NCBI GenBank assembly: GCA_021828605.1
Contig: JAJZEG010000136.1
Coordinates: 1 to 9,518, forward strand
Direction: 5' to 3'
Origin: Pseudomonadota bacterium
Lineage (GTDB): Bacteria > Pseudomonadota > Alphaproteobacteria > Acetobacterales > Acetobacteraceae
DNA: 9,518 nt
The position numbers and the translations under genes were made by a program. Within the stretch, counting starts at the first letter, position 1. Each line of letters opens with the position of its first letter. The notes under the pieces were generated by a model that was given only the letters and a program-made list of their open reading frames with translations, did not search any database and was not told the origin of the DNA. This document shows positions 1 to 7,221 of the stretch, in pieces.

Positions 1-84
1 AATCGATTTTGCGGCACCCCGCTCATGACACAAGGTCAGAATGGCCTCACGCGCAGCTTCGTCGGCGATGATTGGATTATTCAC
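1..84 (-). CDS. DUF3253-like protein, N-terminal fragment (runs off left edge)
   Basis: Minus-strand frame from a GTG at 84 stays open to the window edge and gives 28 residues. They contain the stretch AREAILTLCHERGAAKSI, which resembles the start of DUF3253 proteins: a helix of the form aIL.Ll..RG.gKSi, normally followed by CPSEVAR. The expected continuation lies outside the window, so this rests on recall of the family pattern over a short stretch. The role of DUF3253 is not established; a small winged-helix-like fold is often suggested. GTG is the only ATG/GTG/TTG start seen in this frame below a TGA that falls in the tandem repeat upstream. No good Shine-Dalgarno is visible, so the start is uncertain. 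The gene follows the EAL-like gene on the same strand. Confidence 0.5.
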   Translation of the reverse strand, partial: MNNPIIADEAAREAILTLCHERGAAKSI

Positions 85-130
85 CCTGGGGGCATGGCCC
101 GAATCGCCCCTAATGGCAAGCGTTACCGCG

Positions 131-186
131 CCCAGTCGCGCAGTCGCGCAGTCGCCCAGTCACCCAGTCACCCAGTCACCCAGTCG
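131..186. repeat. Seven tandem copies of an 8-bp unit (cccagtcr/cgcagtcg)
   Basis: Seven consecutive octamers are visible: cccagtcg, cgcagtcg twice, cccagtca three times, then cccagtcg. All share the core cAGTC. The period of 8 is not a multiple of 3, which argues against a coding role. The array lies in the 157-bp gap between the EAL-like gene and the predicted DUF3253 start, about 47 bp upstream of that start on the minus strand. A 9-bp stretch at its middle (gtcgcccag, 151-159) is the reverse complement of ctgggcgac at 199-207, so part of the array could fold into a hairpin. Copy number is likely to vary by slippage. Confidence 0.9.
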
Positions 187-241
187 CGCCGGAAAGCGCT
201 GGGCGACGGCCTATGAGGGCTTTGTCAACGCCATTACCGCC

Positions 242-1462
242 TCAAACCGTCTGCGCCGGTCCGCGGCCTGATGTGCTCATTGCGGCGGCATCAAGCGCGG
301 CGCCAATCCAATTGCCTTGCACAGCATCCGTGCCCAATCGTCGCACCAGCGAAAAATCGGACTCCGATTCAACCCCCCCCGCAATGACGGTCAGGCCCAG
401 ATCATGGCCGATGGCGACGCAGGCCTCGGCCAAAACCATGCTGGATTGGCGCTGACCCGGTTCACCATGCAACAATGTTCGATCCAGCTTAACCCCGGTC
501 AAAGGGAGGCTACGGATTAGCGCCAGACTGCCAAAACGTTCACCAAACCGATCAAGAATCAGGCCAAATCCGTCGCTGCGCAGCGCATCAAGCGCATCAA
601 GCGCATCCAACCCGCCATTGATCAGCGCCGCTTCATCAAGCGCGAGTGCCACGCGCCGGGTCTGGTCATGGACCAGGCCGGCGAAAGCGGTACGCAAGGC
701 CATTAAATCGGCGAGGCGCGGCGGCACGACTACGCTCAGACTCCAATCCGCGGGCCAGCGCGCTGTCTCATTGAGCGCCGCCGATAGCCCCTCGGCCAGC
801 ACCGAGGCAATCACCGGGGCGCGTTTGACCGACCGCAGATAGGTCTCAACCGGAACCACCCCCCGGCGCCGATGCGGCACCCCGATAATCAGCTCAGCCC
901 CGGACATCCGAGCGCGGATTTCTCCGCCCGCGCGCACCCGATCCGCTGCGGGACGTTGCGTTTTTAACGGCGCCCCAAAGCGCGGATGACCAAACCGATC
1001 GGTTCGACCAAGGGTGTTCTGCAACCGACCGACCGCCTTGCGGGCACCCTCCGGACCCCCGTTCAACAGATGAGACGGCGAATTTGCGGGGTATCCCTCG
1101 TCAAATGTGGGTGGGTAATCAGGATCGTCGGCGAGCATCGCCAACCGCGGCGCATAGCGTAGGGCAAAACCATGTTCCTGAATGGTGCTATCGAGGCGCG
1201 CCGCCAAGCGTCGCCGGTCCGTCGCTTCCAGTCGCCGTAAGGCGGCCAAGCGCCGTGCCGTGATGCTCGGATCGTTCGGATTGCCTTCATCCACCGCATC
1301 CGCATCATGCGCATCAGCATCATGGATCAGCAGCCGATGATCTTGGGCCTCGGGGACGGCCTCAGCGCGGGTGGCTCGATCAGGGGTTACGTCGTTCATC
1401 ATTCGGGCACAGCCATTCTCGAACATCGGCTCATTCATTTTGCCGCATTTTTGCGACCTCAT
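242..1462 (-). CDS. Degenerate EAL-domain protein, probably catalytically inactive
   Basis: 406 residues if started at ATG 1462; nearby ATGs at residues 9, 13, 21 and 22 are alternatives, and no start has a clear Shine-Dalgarno. Residues 83-105 match the first part of an EAL domain (YAP at 103-105 for the usual YQP). About 80 extra Pro/Gly/Arg-rich residues follow, then the domain resumes at GAELI (188-192). Later landmarks are LDRFG (303-307, usual DDFG), GVKLDR (323-328), AGGVE (361-365, usual AEGVE) and QGN (382-384). Compared with active cyclic-di-GMP phosphodiesterases, the Asn of the NxS strand, the first Glu of ExTE, the second Asp of DDFG and the Glu of AEG are replaced. E190, D304, K325 and Q382 remain. 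It is probably a non-enzymatic c-di-GMP binder or protein-interaction module. There is no signal peptide and no GGDEF domain. It lies downstream of panC on the same strand. Confidence 0.8.
   Translation of the reverse strand: MRSQKCGKMNEPMFENGCARMMNDVTPDRATRAEAVPEAQDHRLLIHDADAHDADAVDEGNPNDPSITARRLAALRRLEATDRRRLAARLDSTIQEHGFALRYAPRLAMLADDPDYPPTFDEGYPANSPSHLLNGGPEGARKAVGRLQNTLGRTDRFGHPRFGAPLKTQRPAADRVRAGGEIRARMSGAELIIGVPHRRRGVVPVETYLRSVKRAPVIASVLAEGLSAALNETARWPADWSLSVVVPPRLADLMALRTAFAGLVHDQTRRVALALDEAALINGGLDALDALDALRSDGFGLILDRFGERFGSLALIRSLPLTGVKLDRTLLHGEPGQRQSSMVLAEACVAIGHDLGLTVIAGGVESESDFSLVRRLGTDAVQGNWIGAALDAAAMSTSGRGPAQTV
373..380. repeat. C8 homopolymer (G8 in the coding strand) inside the EAL-like gene
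   Basis: Eight consecutive C bases on the plus strand read as GCG GGG GGG GTT in the gene, encoding A361-G362-G363-V364. This is the position of the AEGVE motif of EAL domains. A length change would shift the frame and replace the last 40 or so residues. Confidence 0.9.
582..608. repeat. Three 9-bp tandem repeats encoding LDA repeats
   Basis: Three copies of agcgcatc(a/c) lie end to end. In the EAL-like gene they encode Asp-Ala-Leu triplets around residues 285-294 (LDALDALDAL). The period preserves the reading frame, so expansion or contraction would only lengthen or shorten this loop of the domain. Confidence 0.85.
1295..1324. repeat. Two 15-bp tandem repeats encoding HDADA
   Basis: Two copies of cgcatc(c/a)gcatcatg, differing at one base, encode HDADA-HDADA at residues 47-56 of the EAL-like protein. 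The repeat lies in its acidic, probably disordered N-terminal region, ahead of the domain. Confidence 0.85.
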
Positions 1463-1521
1463 TTCTGTTTCGATAGTGAGAGTATCGCGGTAAAAAATGA
1501 ATTTTTGATGAAGCGCGCCGA

Positions 1522-2364
1522 TTATTCTGACTGGGCTGGCATCGTATCGAGCAACCGCACCGAACCTAGACGGACGGCAACCAACAATCGGCTGGCGGGG
1601 GTTGCCCGCGCCAGAGGTTCCAATGAATGCGCATCGACCAACGCCAAATAGTCGATGCCGAAGCCGTGATCGTGCAGCTGCACCCGCGCCTGTCCGAGTG
1701 CGGCTGTTATTGCCGTTTCATCGAGAGCACCCGCTTGAATTTTGGCCTGCACGTCGCGCAGCGTCGCGGGAAGCATCGCGGCCCGGCGCCGCTCCTCGGC
1801 GGCCAGATAGCGGTTGCGCGATGACAAAGCCAAGCCATCGGCATCACGCAGCGTCGGCACGGTGATGATCGTCACCGGCAGCGCCAAATCCCGCGCCATC
1901 CGGCTGACGACTTGCACTTGCTGCCAATCCTTCTCGCCGAAATAGGCCCGCTCGGGTCGGGTTTGGCCGAATAATTTCGCCACCACCGTCGCCACGCCGC
2001 GAAAATGCCCGGGCCGCGCGCTACCTTCCCAGCGTTGCGCGGGTCCGGCCACCTCGATCACCGTGGCGTCACCCGGCGGATACATCGCCGCCAGATCCGG
2101 CAGCCAGGCCAGTGCACAGCCCGCCTCGCGCAGCATCGCCAGATCCGCGACCTCATCGCGCGGATAGCGGGCAAAATCCTCATTCGGCCCGAATTGCAGC
2201 GGATTGACGAAAATCGACACCGCGACCGGCAGTCCCGACTCGCGCGCCGCCGCAACCAGCGACAGATGGCCCGCATGCAGCGCGCCCATCGTTGGCACCA
2301 GCGCCAACGGCCCCAACGTGGCACGGGCGGTATTCAAGCTCTCAATCGTGCGGGCGATGATCAT
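1522..2364 (-). CDS. panC: Pantothenate synthetase PanC
   Basis: Cytosolic enzyme that condenses pantoate with beta-alanine, using ATP, to make pantothenate (vitamin B5, coenzyme A pathway). With the ATG at 2364 it has 280 residues, the usual family length. Visible signatures are PTMGALHAGH (24-33, the HxGH nucleotide-binding motif with H30 and H33), FVNPLQFGPNEDF (52-64), YFGEKDWQQ (141-149) and LSSRNRYL (180-187, KMSKS-like loop). All expected active-site segments are intact. An in-frame GTG at 2406 would add 14 residues, but ATG 2364 gives the standard N-terminus and has a weak GGAAACGGGA upstream. panB and panD are not in the window. The EAL-like gene starts 59 bp after the stop, so the two may be co-transcribed. 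The promoter should lie in the divergent region before cydD but was not clearly identified. Confidence 0.97.
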   Translation of the reverse strand: MIIARTIESLNTARATLGPLALVPTMGALHAGHLSLVAAARESGLPVAVSIFVNPLQFGPNEDFARYPRDEVADLAMLREAGCALAWLPDLAAMYPPGDATVIEVAGPAQRWEGSARPGHFRGVATVVAKLFGQTRPERAYFGEKDWQQVQVVSRMARDLALPVTIITVPTLRDADGLALSSRNRYLAAEERRRAAMLPATLRDVQAKIQAGALDETAITAALGQARVQLHDHGFGIDYLALVDAHSLEPLARATPASRLLVAVRLGSVRLLDTMPAQSE

Positions 2365-2486
2365 GATAATATCCCGTTTCCAGTCCGACGCCGCCTCATG
2401 CGACACGATCGCACCCGCGTCCAGCGTCCCGACGCCAATTACCGGTCAGCCTCCCTGCCAGAACATCGGTACAGAATCACGATTTG

Positions 2487-2515
2487 TTCATAATCGTTGC
2501 GATATCGCATTTAAT
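2487..2515 (+). promoter_or_regulatory. Predicted sigma-70 promoter for cydDC
   Basis: TTCATA at 2487-2492 (4 of 6 matches to TTGACA), a 17-bp spacer and TTTAAT at 2510-2515 (5 of 6 matches to TATAAT) lie about 85 bp before the cydD start. This is one of the more AT-rich parts of the divergent panC/cydD region (2365-2598). Predicted by eye only. The rest of that region shows no gene or RNA that I recognise. Confidence 0.45.
2498..2509. promoter_or_regulatory. Perfect 12-bp palindrome in the promoter spacer (operator candidate)
   Basis: TGCGATATCGCA equals its own reverse complement and lies wholly between the predicted -35 and -10 boxes, a common place for repressor binding. With its flanks it reads TTGCG-ATAT-CGCAT, one base short of the TTGnn-N4-nnCAA layout bound by FNR/FixK/CRP-family regulators. 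Such regulators are known to control cyd genes in other bacteria. That the site is bound here is inference. Confidence 0.45.
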
Positions 2516-2589
2516 GGCCCCGATATGTTCTGCGCCTTCCGGTTGTGGGCGCGGGGTGAGGGCTTGGGTTTTGCCGAGGAAGTTTATAT

Positions 2590-2595
2590 GGAGAG
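2590..2595 (+). promoter_or_regulatory. Shine-Dalgarno of cydD
   Basis: GGAGAG lies 3 nt before the ATG at 2599 and supports that start. An out-of-frame ATG at 2588 overlaps this site and opens a short frame running into cydD; it is unlikely to be a real gene. Confidence 0.65.
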
Positions 2596-2598
2596 ACC

Positions 2599-4302
2599 AT
2601 GGCTCAGAGTACCAGCGCAGAAACCAAAGCGGCCAAATCCTGGCTCAAGCACGAAATCGCCGCCGGGCGACGCCGCGCCGTGGCGGCGATCGCGGTCGGA
2701 TTGGCGCAAACCGCCAGCGCGATTGGGCAAATCTATTGTGCCTCGCTGATTCTGGCCGCTCTGATCGTGCCGGGGTCGGCTTTGATCATCCCGGCTATCG
2801 TCGGGTTTGTGCTCGCCGCACTCCTGCGCGCCGGGTTGATCCTGATCCAGGAGCGGTTGGCCAAATCGCTGGGTATCATCGCGCGCCGCCGATTGCGCGG
2901 CGATATCATCGGTCGCCTGTTCGGCCTCGGCGCGGGCCGTTTGCGGCATTGGCATTCGGCGGAATTGACCAGCGTGGCGGTCGATCGGATTGAGGTGCTG
3001 GATGGGTTGTTCGGACGATGGATTTCCGCAGCCACGCTCATCCTGATCAGCCCGATGATGGTGATTATCGCGGCGCTCCTGGTGGATTGGCGCACGGCGT
3101 TGATTTTTGCGGTGACCGGCCTGATGGTGCCGATTGCGATGGGGCTGGCGGGGCTGGGCGCGGCAGGCGCGTCGCGCCGTCAGTTCACCGCGCTGACGAG
3201 GCTGCAAACCCGCTTCATCGATCGGGTGCGCGGCATCGGCACCATTGTTCTGGCCGGTCGTGCCGAAGCGGAGGCAGTGGCACTCGGTGATGCCGCCGAT
3301 GAATTGCGCCGCCGCACCATGCGGGTGTTGCGCGTTGCCTTCCTGTCCTCAACCGCGCTCGATTTGGCGGCGGCGGCGGCGCTGATTGGCATTGCACTGC
3401 GCTTTGCGCCGCTGTTGCGGGCCGGTCATGAAATGCTGGCCCCTACCGCCTTGTTCGCACTGCTGTTGGTGCCAGAATTTTTTGCCCCGTTCCGCAATTT
3501 CAGTGCGGTTTATCAAGACCGCATGGCGGCCCAAGCCGCCGCCGAGGACCTCGCCCGCTTGCCCGAACCGCAACCGGCTGACGCCCCGCTTGGCGCGGCC
3601 CCGCCGATCCGAACCGTCGCGGCGCAGGGGGTCGCGATCACGTTCGAGGATGTCGGATTTACCTGGAATGAGGCGCGCGGCCCCGTGTTCCAGCATCTCA
3701 ACTTCAAGCTGCCTGCTGGCGAAACCATGATGCTGGTCGGCCCGTCCGGTTCGGGAAAATCCACCATCATCGAGTTGCTGCTCGGCAATGCGCGCGCGCA
3801 ATCAGGCCGGATCAGCCTCAATGGTGCGCCCATCGAATCGATCGTGCCCGCGGCTTTGGCCCGGATGACCGCGCTGATCAGTCAGAAGCCGTTTTTGTTC
3901 GCGGGCTCAATTGCCGAGAATATTCGCCTGGGTCAGCCCGAGGCGAGCGACGAGGCGGTCCAACGCGCCGCCGAACGCGCCCATGTGACCAGCTATACCG
4001 ACAGCTTGCCCGACCGGCTCGACACGATGATCGGTGATGGCGGCTTTGGCGTTTCCGGCGGACAGGCCCAGCGCATCGCGATTGCCCGCGCCTTCCTCAA
4101 AGACGCCCAATTGCTATTGCTCGATGAACCGACGGCCCAACTCGATCCCGCGACCGAGCGTGACGTGCTGGACGCGCTGCGCCGACTCACGCTGGGTCGC
4201 ACCGTTATTCTGGCGACGCACGCCGCTTTCGCCCATGCGTTTTCCGGGCGGAAGCTCGATTTGGGGGCACGCACCGAGCCTCGGCTCGATAGCGTATTAT
4301 GA
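2599..4302 (+). CDS. cydD: ABC transporter CydD, cytochrome bd assembly
   Basis: One half of the inner-membrane CydDC exporter, needed to assemble cytochrome bd oxidase. It was long described as exporting cysteine and glutathione; more recent work supports a role in heme handling. The 567 residues form an N-terminal six-helix transmembrane domain (roughly 25-330) and a C-terminal ATPase domain (about 345-567). Visible ATPase motifs are Walker A GPSGSGKS (381-388), a Q-loop near LISQKPFLF, signature SGGQ (486-489), Walker B LLLLDEP (505-511) and H-loop H541, all intact. The EFFAPFRNFSAVYQDR segment before the linker is typical of CydD. The stop overlaps the cydC start (ATGA), consistent with equimolar partners. 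cydAB, the oxidase genes, are not in the window. Confidence 0.95.
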   Translation: MAQSTSAETKAAKSWLKHEIAAGRRRAVAAIAVGLAQTASAIGQIYCASLILAALIVPGSALIIPAIVGFVLAALLRAGLILIQERLAKSLGIIARRRLRGDIIGRLFGLGAGRLRHWHSAELTSVAVDRIEVLDGLFGRWISAATLILISPMMVIIAALLVDWRTALIFAVTGLMVPIAMGLAGLGAAGASRRQFTALTRLQTRFIDRVRGIGTIVLAGRAEAEAVALGDAADELRRRTMRVLRVAFLSSTALDLAAAAALIGIALRFAPLLRAGHEMLAPTALFALLLVPEFFAPFRNFSAVYQDRMAAQAAAEDLARLPEPQPADAPLGAAPPIRTVAAQGVAITFEDVGFTWNEARGPVFQHLNFKLPAGETMMLVGPSGSGKSTIIELLLGNARAQSGRISLNGAPIESIVPAALARMTALISQKPFLFAGSIAENIRLGQPEASDEAVQRAAERAHVTSYTDSLPDRLDTMIGDGGFGVSGGQAQRIAIARAFLKDAQLLLLDEPTAQLDPATERDVLDALRRLTLGRTVILATHAAFAHAFSGRKLDLGARTEPRLDSVL

Positions 4303-5954
4303 CATCCAAGCCCGTGCAGCGGCATCGCCCTCTGGTACAAATTCTCACCCTCTGGCGCGGTCAGGCGCTCTCATTGGTCATTGGGGCGCTGATCGCCCTC
4401 GCCGCCCTGGGCACCGGCATCGCGTTGATGGCGCAATCGGCGCGATTTATTGGCGCGGCAATCATCGGCAGTGTTCTGGTGGTGCCGCTCAGCCTGTCGA
4501 TCCTGGGCGGGGTGCGGGTGGTGCTGCGCTATCTGGAACGGCTGGCGACGCATGATGCGACATTCCGCGCTCTGGCGGCGTTGCGGCTATGGTTCCTGCG
4601 CGGCATCGGGCGGAGTGCTGCCGGCGGGCTTGGTCTGGGCCGGGCGGGTGATTTACTCTCGCGATTGATCAGCGACATCGATACGCTGGATGGGATTTAT
4701 TTGCGCATTCTGGTCCCCGGCCTTTCGGCGTTGATGCTGATCCCGATTCTCGTATGGCTGGTCGGTCGGGAAAATATAGTTGCGCTGATCGGCGTACTGG
4801 GTTTGTTCGTGGTGATCGCGCTGATTCTTCCGCTGCGCGCAATGCGGGCGGCGCGCAAGGCGGCGAGCGCGCAAACCCAAGCCGCTTCGGCGCTGCGGGT
4901 TGCGGTGCTGGATGCGCTGACGGGGTTGCGTGAGATCAAAGTGTTTGGCGCCGAAGGCCGGATGTTGGCGAATATTCAAGCGAAGGAAGCCGGGTTGTTC
5001 AGCGCGGAACGCGATTTGGCCGCGCGCAGTGCGGTGCTGCAATCGGTGGCGTTTCTCGCCGCACAAGCGGCGTTGCTCGCGGTGTTGGTGATTGCCAGCA
5101 CGCGCGCGCCGATTGCGGCCTTGATCGCGGTTTTCGTGGTGATCGCCGCGTTTGAAGCCATTGGTGGCATGCCGCGCGCCGGGGTGCTGGCTGGTGTCGC
5201 CAGTGCGGCTGCGGTGCGGGTGATCGAGGCGGCGCAAGCCCAACCGCGCGTGACTGACCCTGTCACCCCGGCCCCATTGCCCAGCGCGACGGCCTTGCGG
5301 TTTGATGATGTGCAGTTCCGCTGGGCACCGGATCGCCCGATTGTGTTTGATCATCTGTCGTTGCAACTGCCCGCAGGCGCGCGCATTGCGGTGCTGGGCC
5401 CATCGGGGGCCGGGAAATCGACCCTCGCCGCTCTGGTGTTGAAACTTGCCGCACCGCAGGCGGGGAGCATCCGGCTGGGCGGGATCGATCTGACGGAATT
5501 GCGCGCAGCGGATGTGCGCACCCGCATCGCCTATCTGGCGCAATCGACCCATTTATTCGCCGATACCGTGCGCAATAATCTGCGCCTCGCCCGACCCGAT
5601 GCGACCGACGCCGAATTATGGGCCGCCCTCGAAGCGGCGCGCCTCGCCGACATGGTGCATCGCCTGCCTGACCAACTTGACGCCTGGGTCGGCGAGCAAG
5701 GCGCGCAATTCTCGGGCGGCGAAGGACGACGCCTCGCTTTGGCGCGCACCTTGCTCAGCACCGCGCCGATTTTGATTCTCGACGAACCCTGCGCCGGGCT
5801 TGATCCGGCCACCGAGCGCGCCTTCATGACCACGCTGAACGCGACCAGCCAAGGCCGCAGCCTGCTGCTGATCACCCACCGCCTGACCGGCGTTGAACAG
5901 CTCGACCGGGTCTGGCGCCTGCAAGCTGGTCAACTCACCTCGGCAACCTTCTGA
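4299..5954 (+). CDS. cydC: ABC transporter CydC, cytochrome bd assembly
   Basis: Second half of the CydDC heterodimer. It has 551 residues: a transmembrane domain (about 20-300) followed by an ATPase domain (about 330-551). Visible motifs are Walker A GPSGAGKS (367-374), a Q-loop around AYLAQSTHLF, signature SGGEGRRLALAR (from 472), Walker B ILILDEP (491-497) and H-loop H527 in LLITHR. The SGGE-type signature is usual for CydC, whereas CydD here has SGGQ. The ATG at 4299 overlaps the cydD stop in ATGA, so translation is probably coupled. The polar stretch around LREIKVFGAEGR is the expected coupling/linker region of an ABC exporter. The reading frame is intact. The next gene begins 19 bp after the stop. 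Confidence 0.95.
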   Translation: MTSKPVQRHRPLVQILTLWRGQALSLVIGALIALAALGTGIALMAQSARFIGAAIIGSVLVVPLSLSILGGVRVVLRYLERLATHDATFRALAALRLWFLRGIGRSAAGGLGLGRAGDLLSRLISDIDTLDGIYLRILVPGLSALMLIPILVWLVGRENIVALIGVLGLFVVIALILPLRAMRAARKAASAQTQAASALRVAVLDALTGLREIKVFGAEGRMLANIQAKEAGLFSAERDLAARSAVLQSVAFLAAQAALLAVLVIASTRAPIAALIAVFVVIAAFEAIGGMPRAGVLAGVASAAAVRVIEAAQAQPRVTDPVTPAPLPSATALRFDDVQFRWAPDRPIVFDHLSLQLPAGARIAVLGPSGAGKSTLAALVLKLAAPQAGSIRLGGIDLTELRAADVRTRIAYLAQSTHLFADTVRNNLRLARPDATDAELWAALEAARLADMVHRLPDQLDAWVGEQGAQFSGGEGRRLALARTLLSTAPILILDEPCAGLDPATERAFMTTLNATSQGRSLLLITHRLTGVEQLDRVWRLQAGQLTSATF

Positions 5955-5973
5955 TCGGCAGGCGCTCCATCGA

Positions 5974-7221
5974 ATGAACCTTATCGCTCCCAAGCTCCGC
6001 ACCGCTGCACTCGCCTTTGTGCTGCTGCTGCCAGCGTTTTTTTTCTATGGCCGCGCGATTGCCGACGCCCTGCTCTCGCTGACCGCCCTGCTGTTTTTGG
6101 CCCATAGCGCGCTCAACCGCGATTGGCGCTGGACTGAGAAACCCTGGGTGCGTCTGTCATTCCTGCTGTGGTTGCTGATTTTGATCAGTTCGATCGTGAG
6201 CGGCAGAACCCATTCCAGCCTCGAAGCTCTGGTGCTGATCCGGTTATTCATTTTTGCCGCCGCTTTGGAATCCTGGGTGCTGAGTGACGCTCAATCGCGC
6301 GCCTGGCTCGGGATCAGTGTCGCGATCGCCGCAGCCTGGCTGGTGCTGGAATGTTGGCAACAATATCTGTTTGGCCATAATATTCTGGGCGATGCGCGCT
6401 GGCCGGACGGGTCGTTGACCGGCCCGTTTTTCAAGCCGCGCGCCGGGCCGCAATTTTTGTTGGTGTTTTTCACCGGCCTGATGCCGCTGGTGGTCACCTT
6501 GATCCAGAAACCACAATGGCGGACCCGGATCGGGGGCGCTGTCTTGTTGGTTTTTCTGGTGCTGACCATGATTTTGATCGGCCAGCGCATGCCTAATCTG
6601 CTGATGCTGTTCGGCCTTTGCCTGAGTGCCTTGATGATCAAACGATTGCGCGTGCCGTTTGCGCTGGCGCTGCTGATCGGCATCATCACCCTGATCGCTT
6701 TGCCGGAGATCTCACCGCCGACCTATGCGAAACTGGTGCTGAAATTCACCGCGCAAATGTCGCATTTTCCGCGCAGCCCCTATGGCCAGCTTTATACCCG
6801 CGCCGCCGTGATGGTGGTTGCCCACCCCTGGCTCGGCTTTGGTTTTGACGGGTTTCGCGATTTTTGCTCGAACCCGCTTTATTTTCACGGCTTCCCCGCC
6901 TTGGGGATTGCGAATGCCGATAATGGCGGGATGCGGGGCTGCAATATTCATCCGCATAATTATTATTGGCAAATCGCAACCTCAGCCGGAATCCCCGGCC
7001 TCATAATTTTTCTAACAATGATCGGGTTTTGGTTGACACGGATGCTGCGCGGCCTGCAAGCGGGGAATAATGATCCGCGTCAGATCATGCTGGTGGTGGC
7101 GAGCGCCGTCATCCTTTGGCCCATCGCCTCGACCAGCAGCCTGTTCACTTTGTCAACGGCGGGCTGGGTGTTCATGACCCTTGGCTGGGCCCTGGCGGCG
7201 AGCGCGCCGGTCAAAAAATGA
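5974..7221 (+). CDS. O-antigen ligase/polymerase-like membrane protein (Wzy_C family)
   Basis: 415 residues with about ten hydrophobic segments, an inner-membrane topology typical of the WaaL/Wzy superfamily. The large periplasmic loop (about 250-338) carries WLGFGFDGFR (286-295) and HPHNYYWQIATSAGIPGL (326-343), the latter being the classic Wzy_C signature. Members join undecaprenyl-linked glycan to lipid A core, polymerise O-units or transfer glycans to proteins; the sequence alone does not decide which. R205 in GQRMPN sits where these enzymes carry a conserved Arg. Two cysteines in the loop (298, 323) could form a disulfide. A TTG at 5893 inside cydC is in frame, but the ATG at 5974 begins right before the first helix and is preferred. 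No other glycan genes are near, so its place after cydDC is unusual. Confidence 0.85.
   Translation: MNLIAPKLRTAALAFVLLLPAFFFYGRAIADALLSLTALLFLAHSALNRDWRWTEKPWVRLSFLLWLLILISSIVSGRTHSSLEALVLIRLFIFAAALESWVLSDAQSRAWLGISVAIAAAWLVLECWQQYLFGHNILGDARWPDGSLTGPFFKPRAGPQFLLVFFTGLMPLVVTLIQKPQWRTRIGGAVLLVFLVLTMILIGQRMPNLLMLFGLCLSALMIKRLRVPFALALLIGIITLIALPEISPPTYAKLVLKFTAQMSHFPRSPYGQLYTRAAVMVVAHPWLGFGFDGFRDFCSNPLYFHGFPALGIANADNGGMRGCNIHPHNYYWQIATSAGIPGLIIFLTMIGFWLTRMLRGLQAGNNDPRQIMLVVASAVILWPIASTSSLFTLSTAGWVFMTLGWALAASAPVKK
6037..6044. repeat. T8 homopolymer in the ligase-like gene
   Basis: Eight T bases encode part of AFFFY at residues 21-25, in the first membrane segment. A slip of one base here would truncate the protein soon after its start. 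Confidence 0.9.

Noticed and set aside
131..186. CRISPR array
   Set aside because: Eight-bp units directly abut with no spacers, so this is a simple tandem repeat.
223..228. Perfect TTGACA on the minus strand after the EAL-like gene
   Set aside because: No -10-like hexamer lies 16-18 bp downstream; the sequence there is GC-rich.
41..271. Plus-strand open frames across the tandem repeat region
   Set aside because: Their sequence is driven by the 8-bp repeat (SPSHPVTQ-like) and opposes the better minus-strand DUF3253 reading; no ribosome-binding site is seen.
2365..2406. Longer panC start at GTG 2406 adding 14 residues
   Set aside because: The ATG at 2364 gives the normal PanC length and N-terminus; the extension matches no part of the family that I know and has no good Shine-Dalgarno.
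2588..2749. Small overlapping frame starting at ATG 2588, just before cydD
   Set aside because: It runs out of frame through the start of cydD, has an arginine/proline-rich shadow composition, and the GGAGAG site fits the cydD ATG.
5893..5973. N-terminal extension of the ligase-like protein from TTG 5893
   Set aside because: It lies inside the 3' end of cydC, is polar and unlike the family; the ATG at 5974 starts directly before the first membrane helix.
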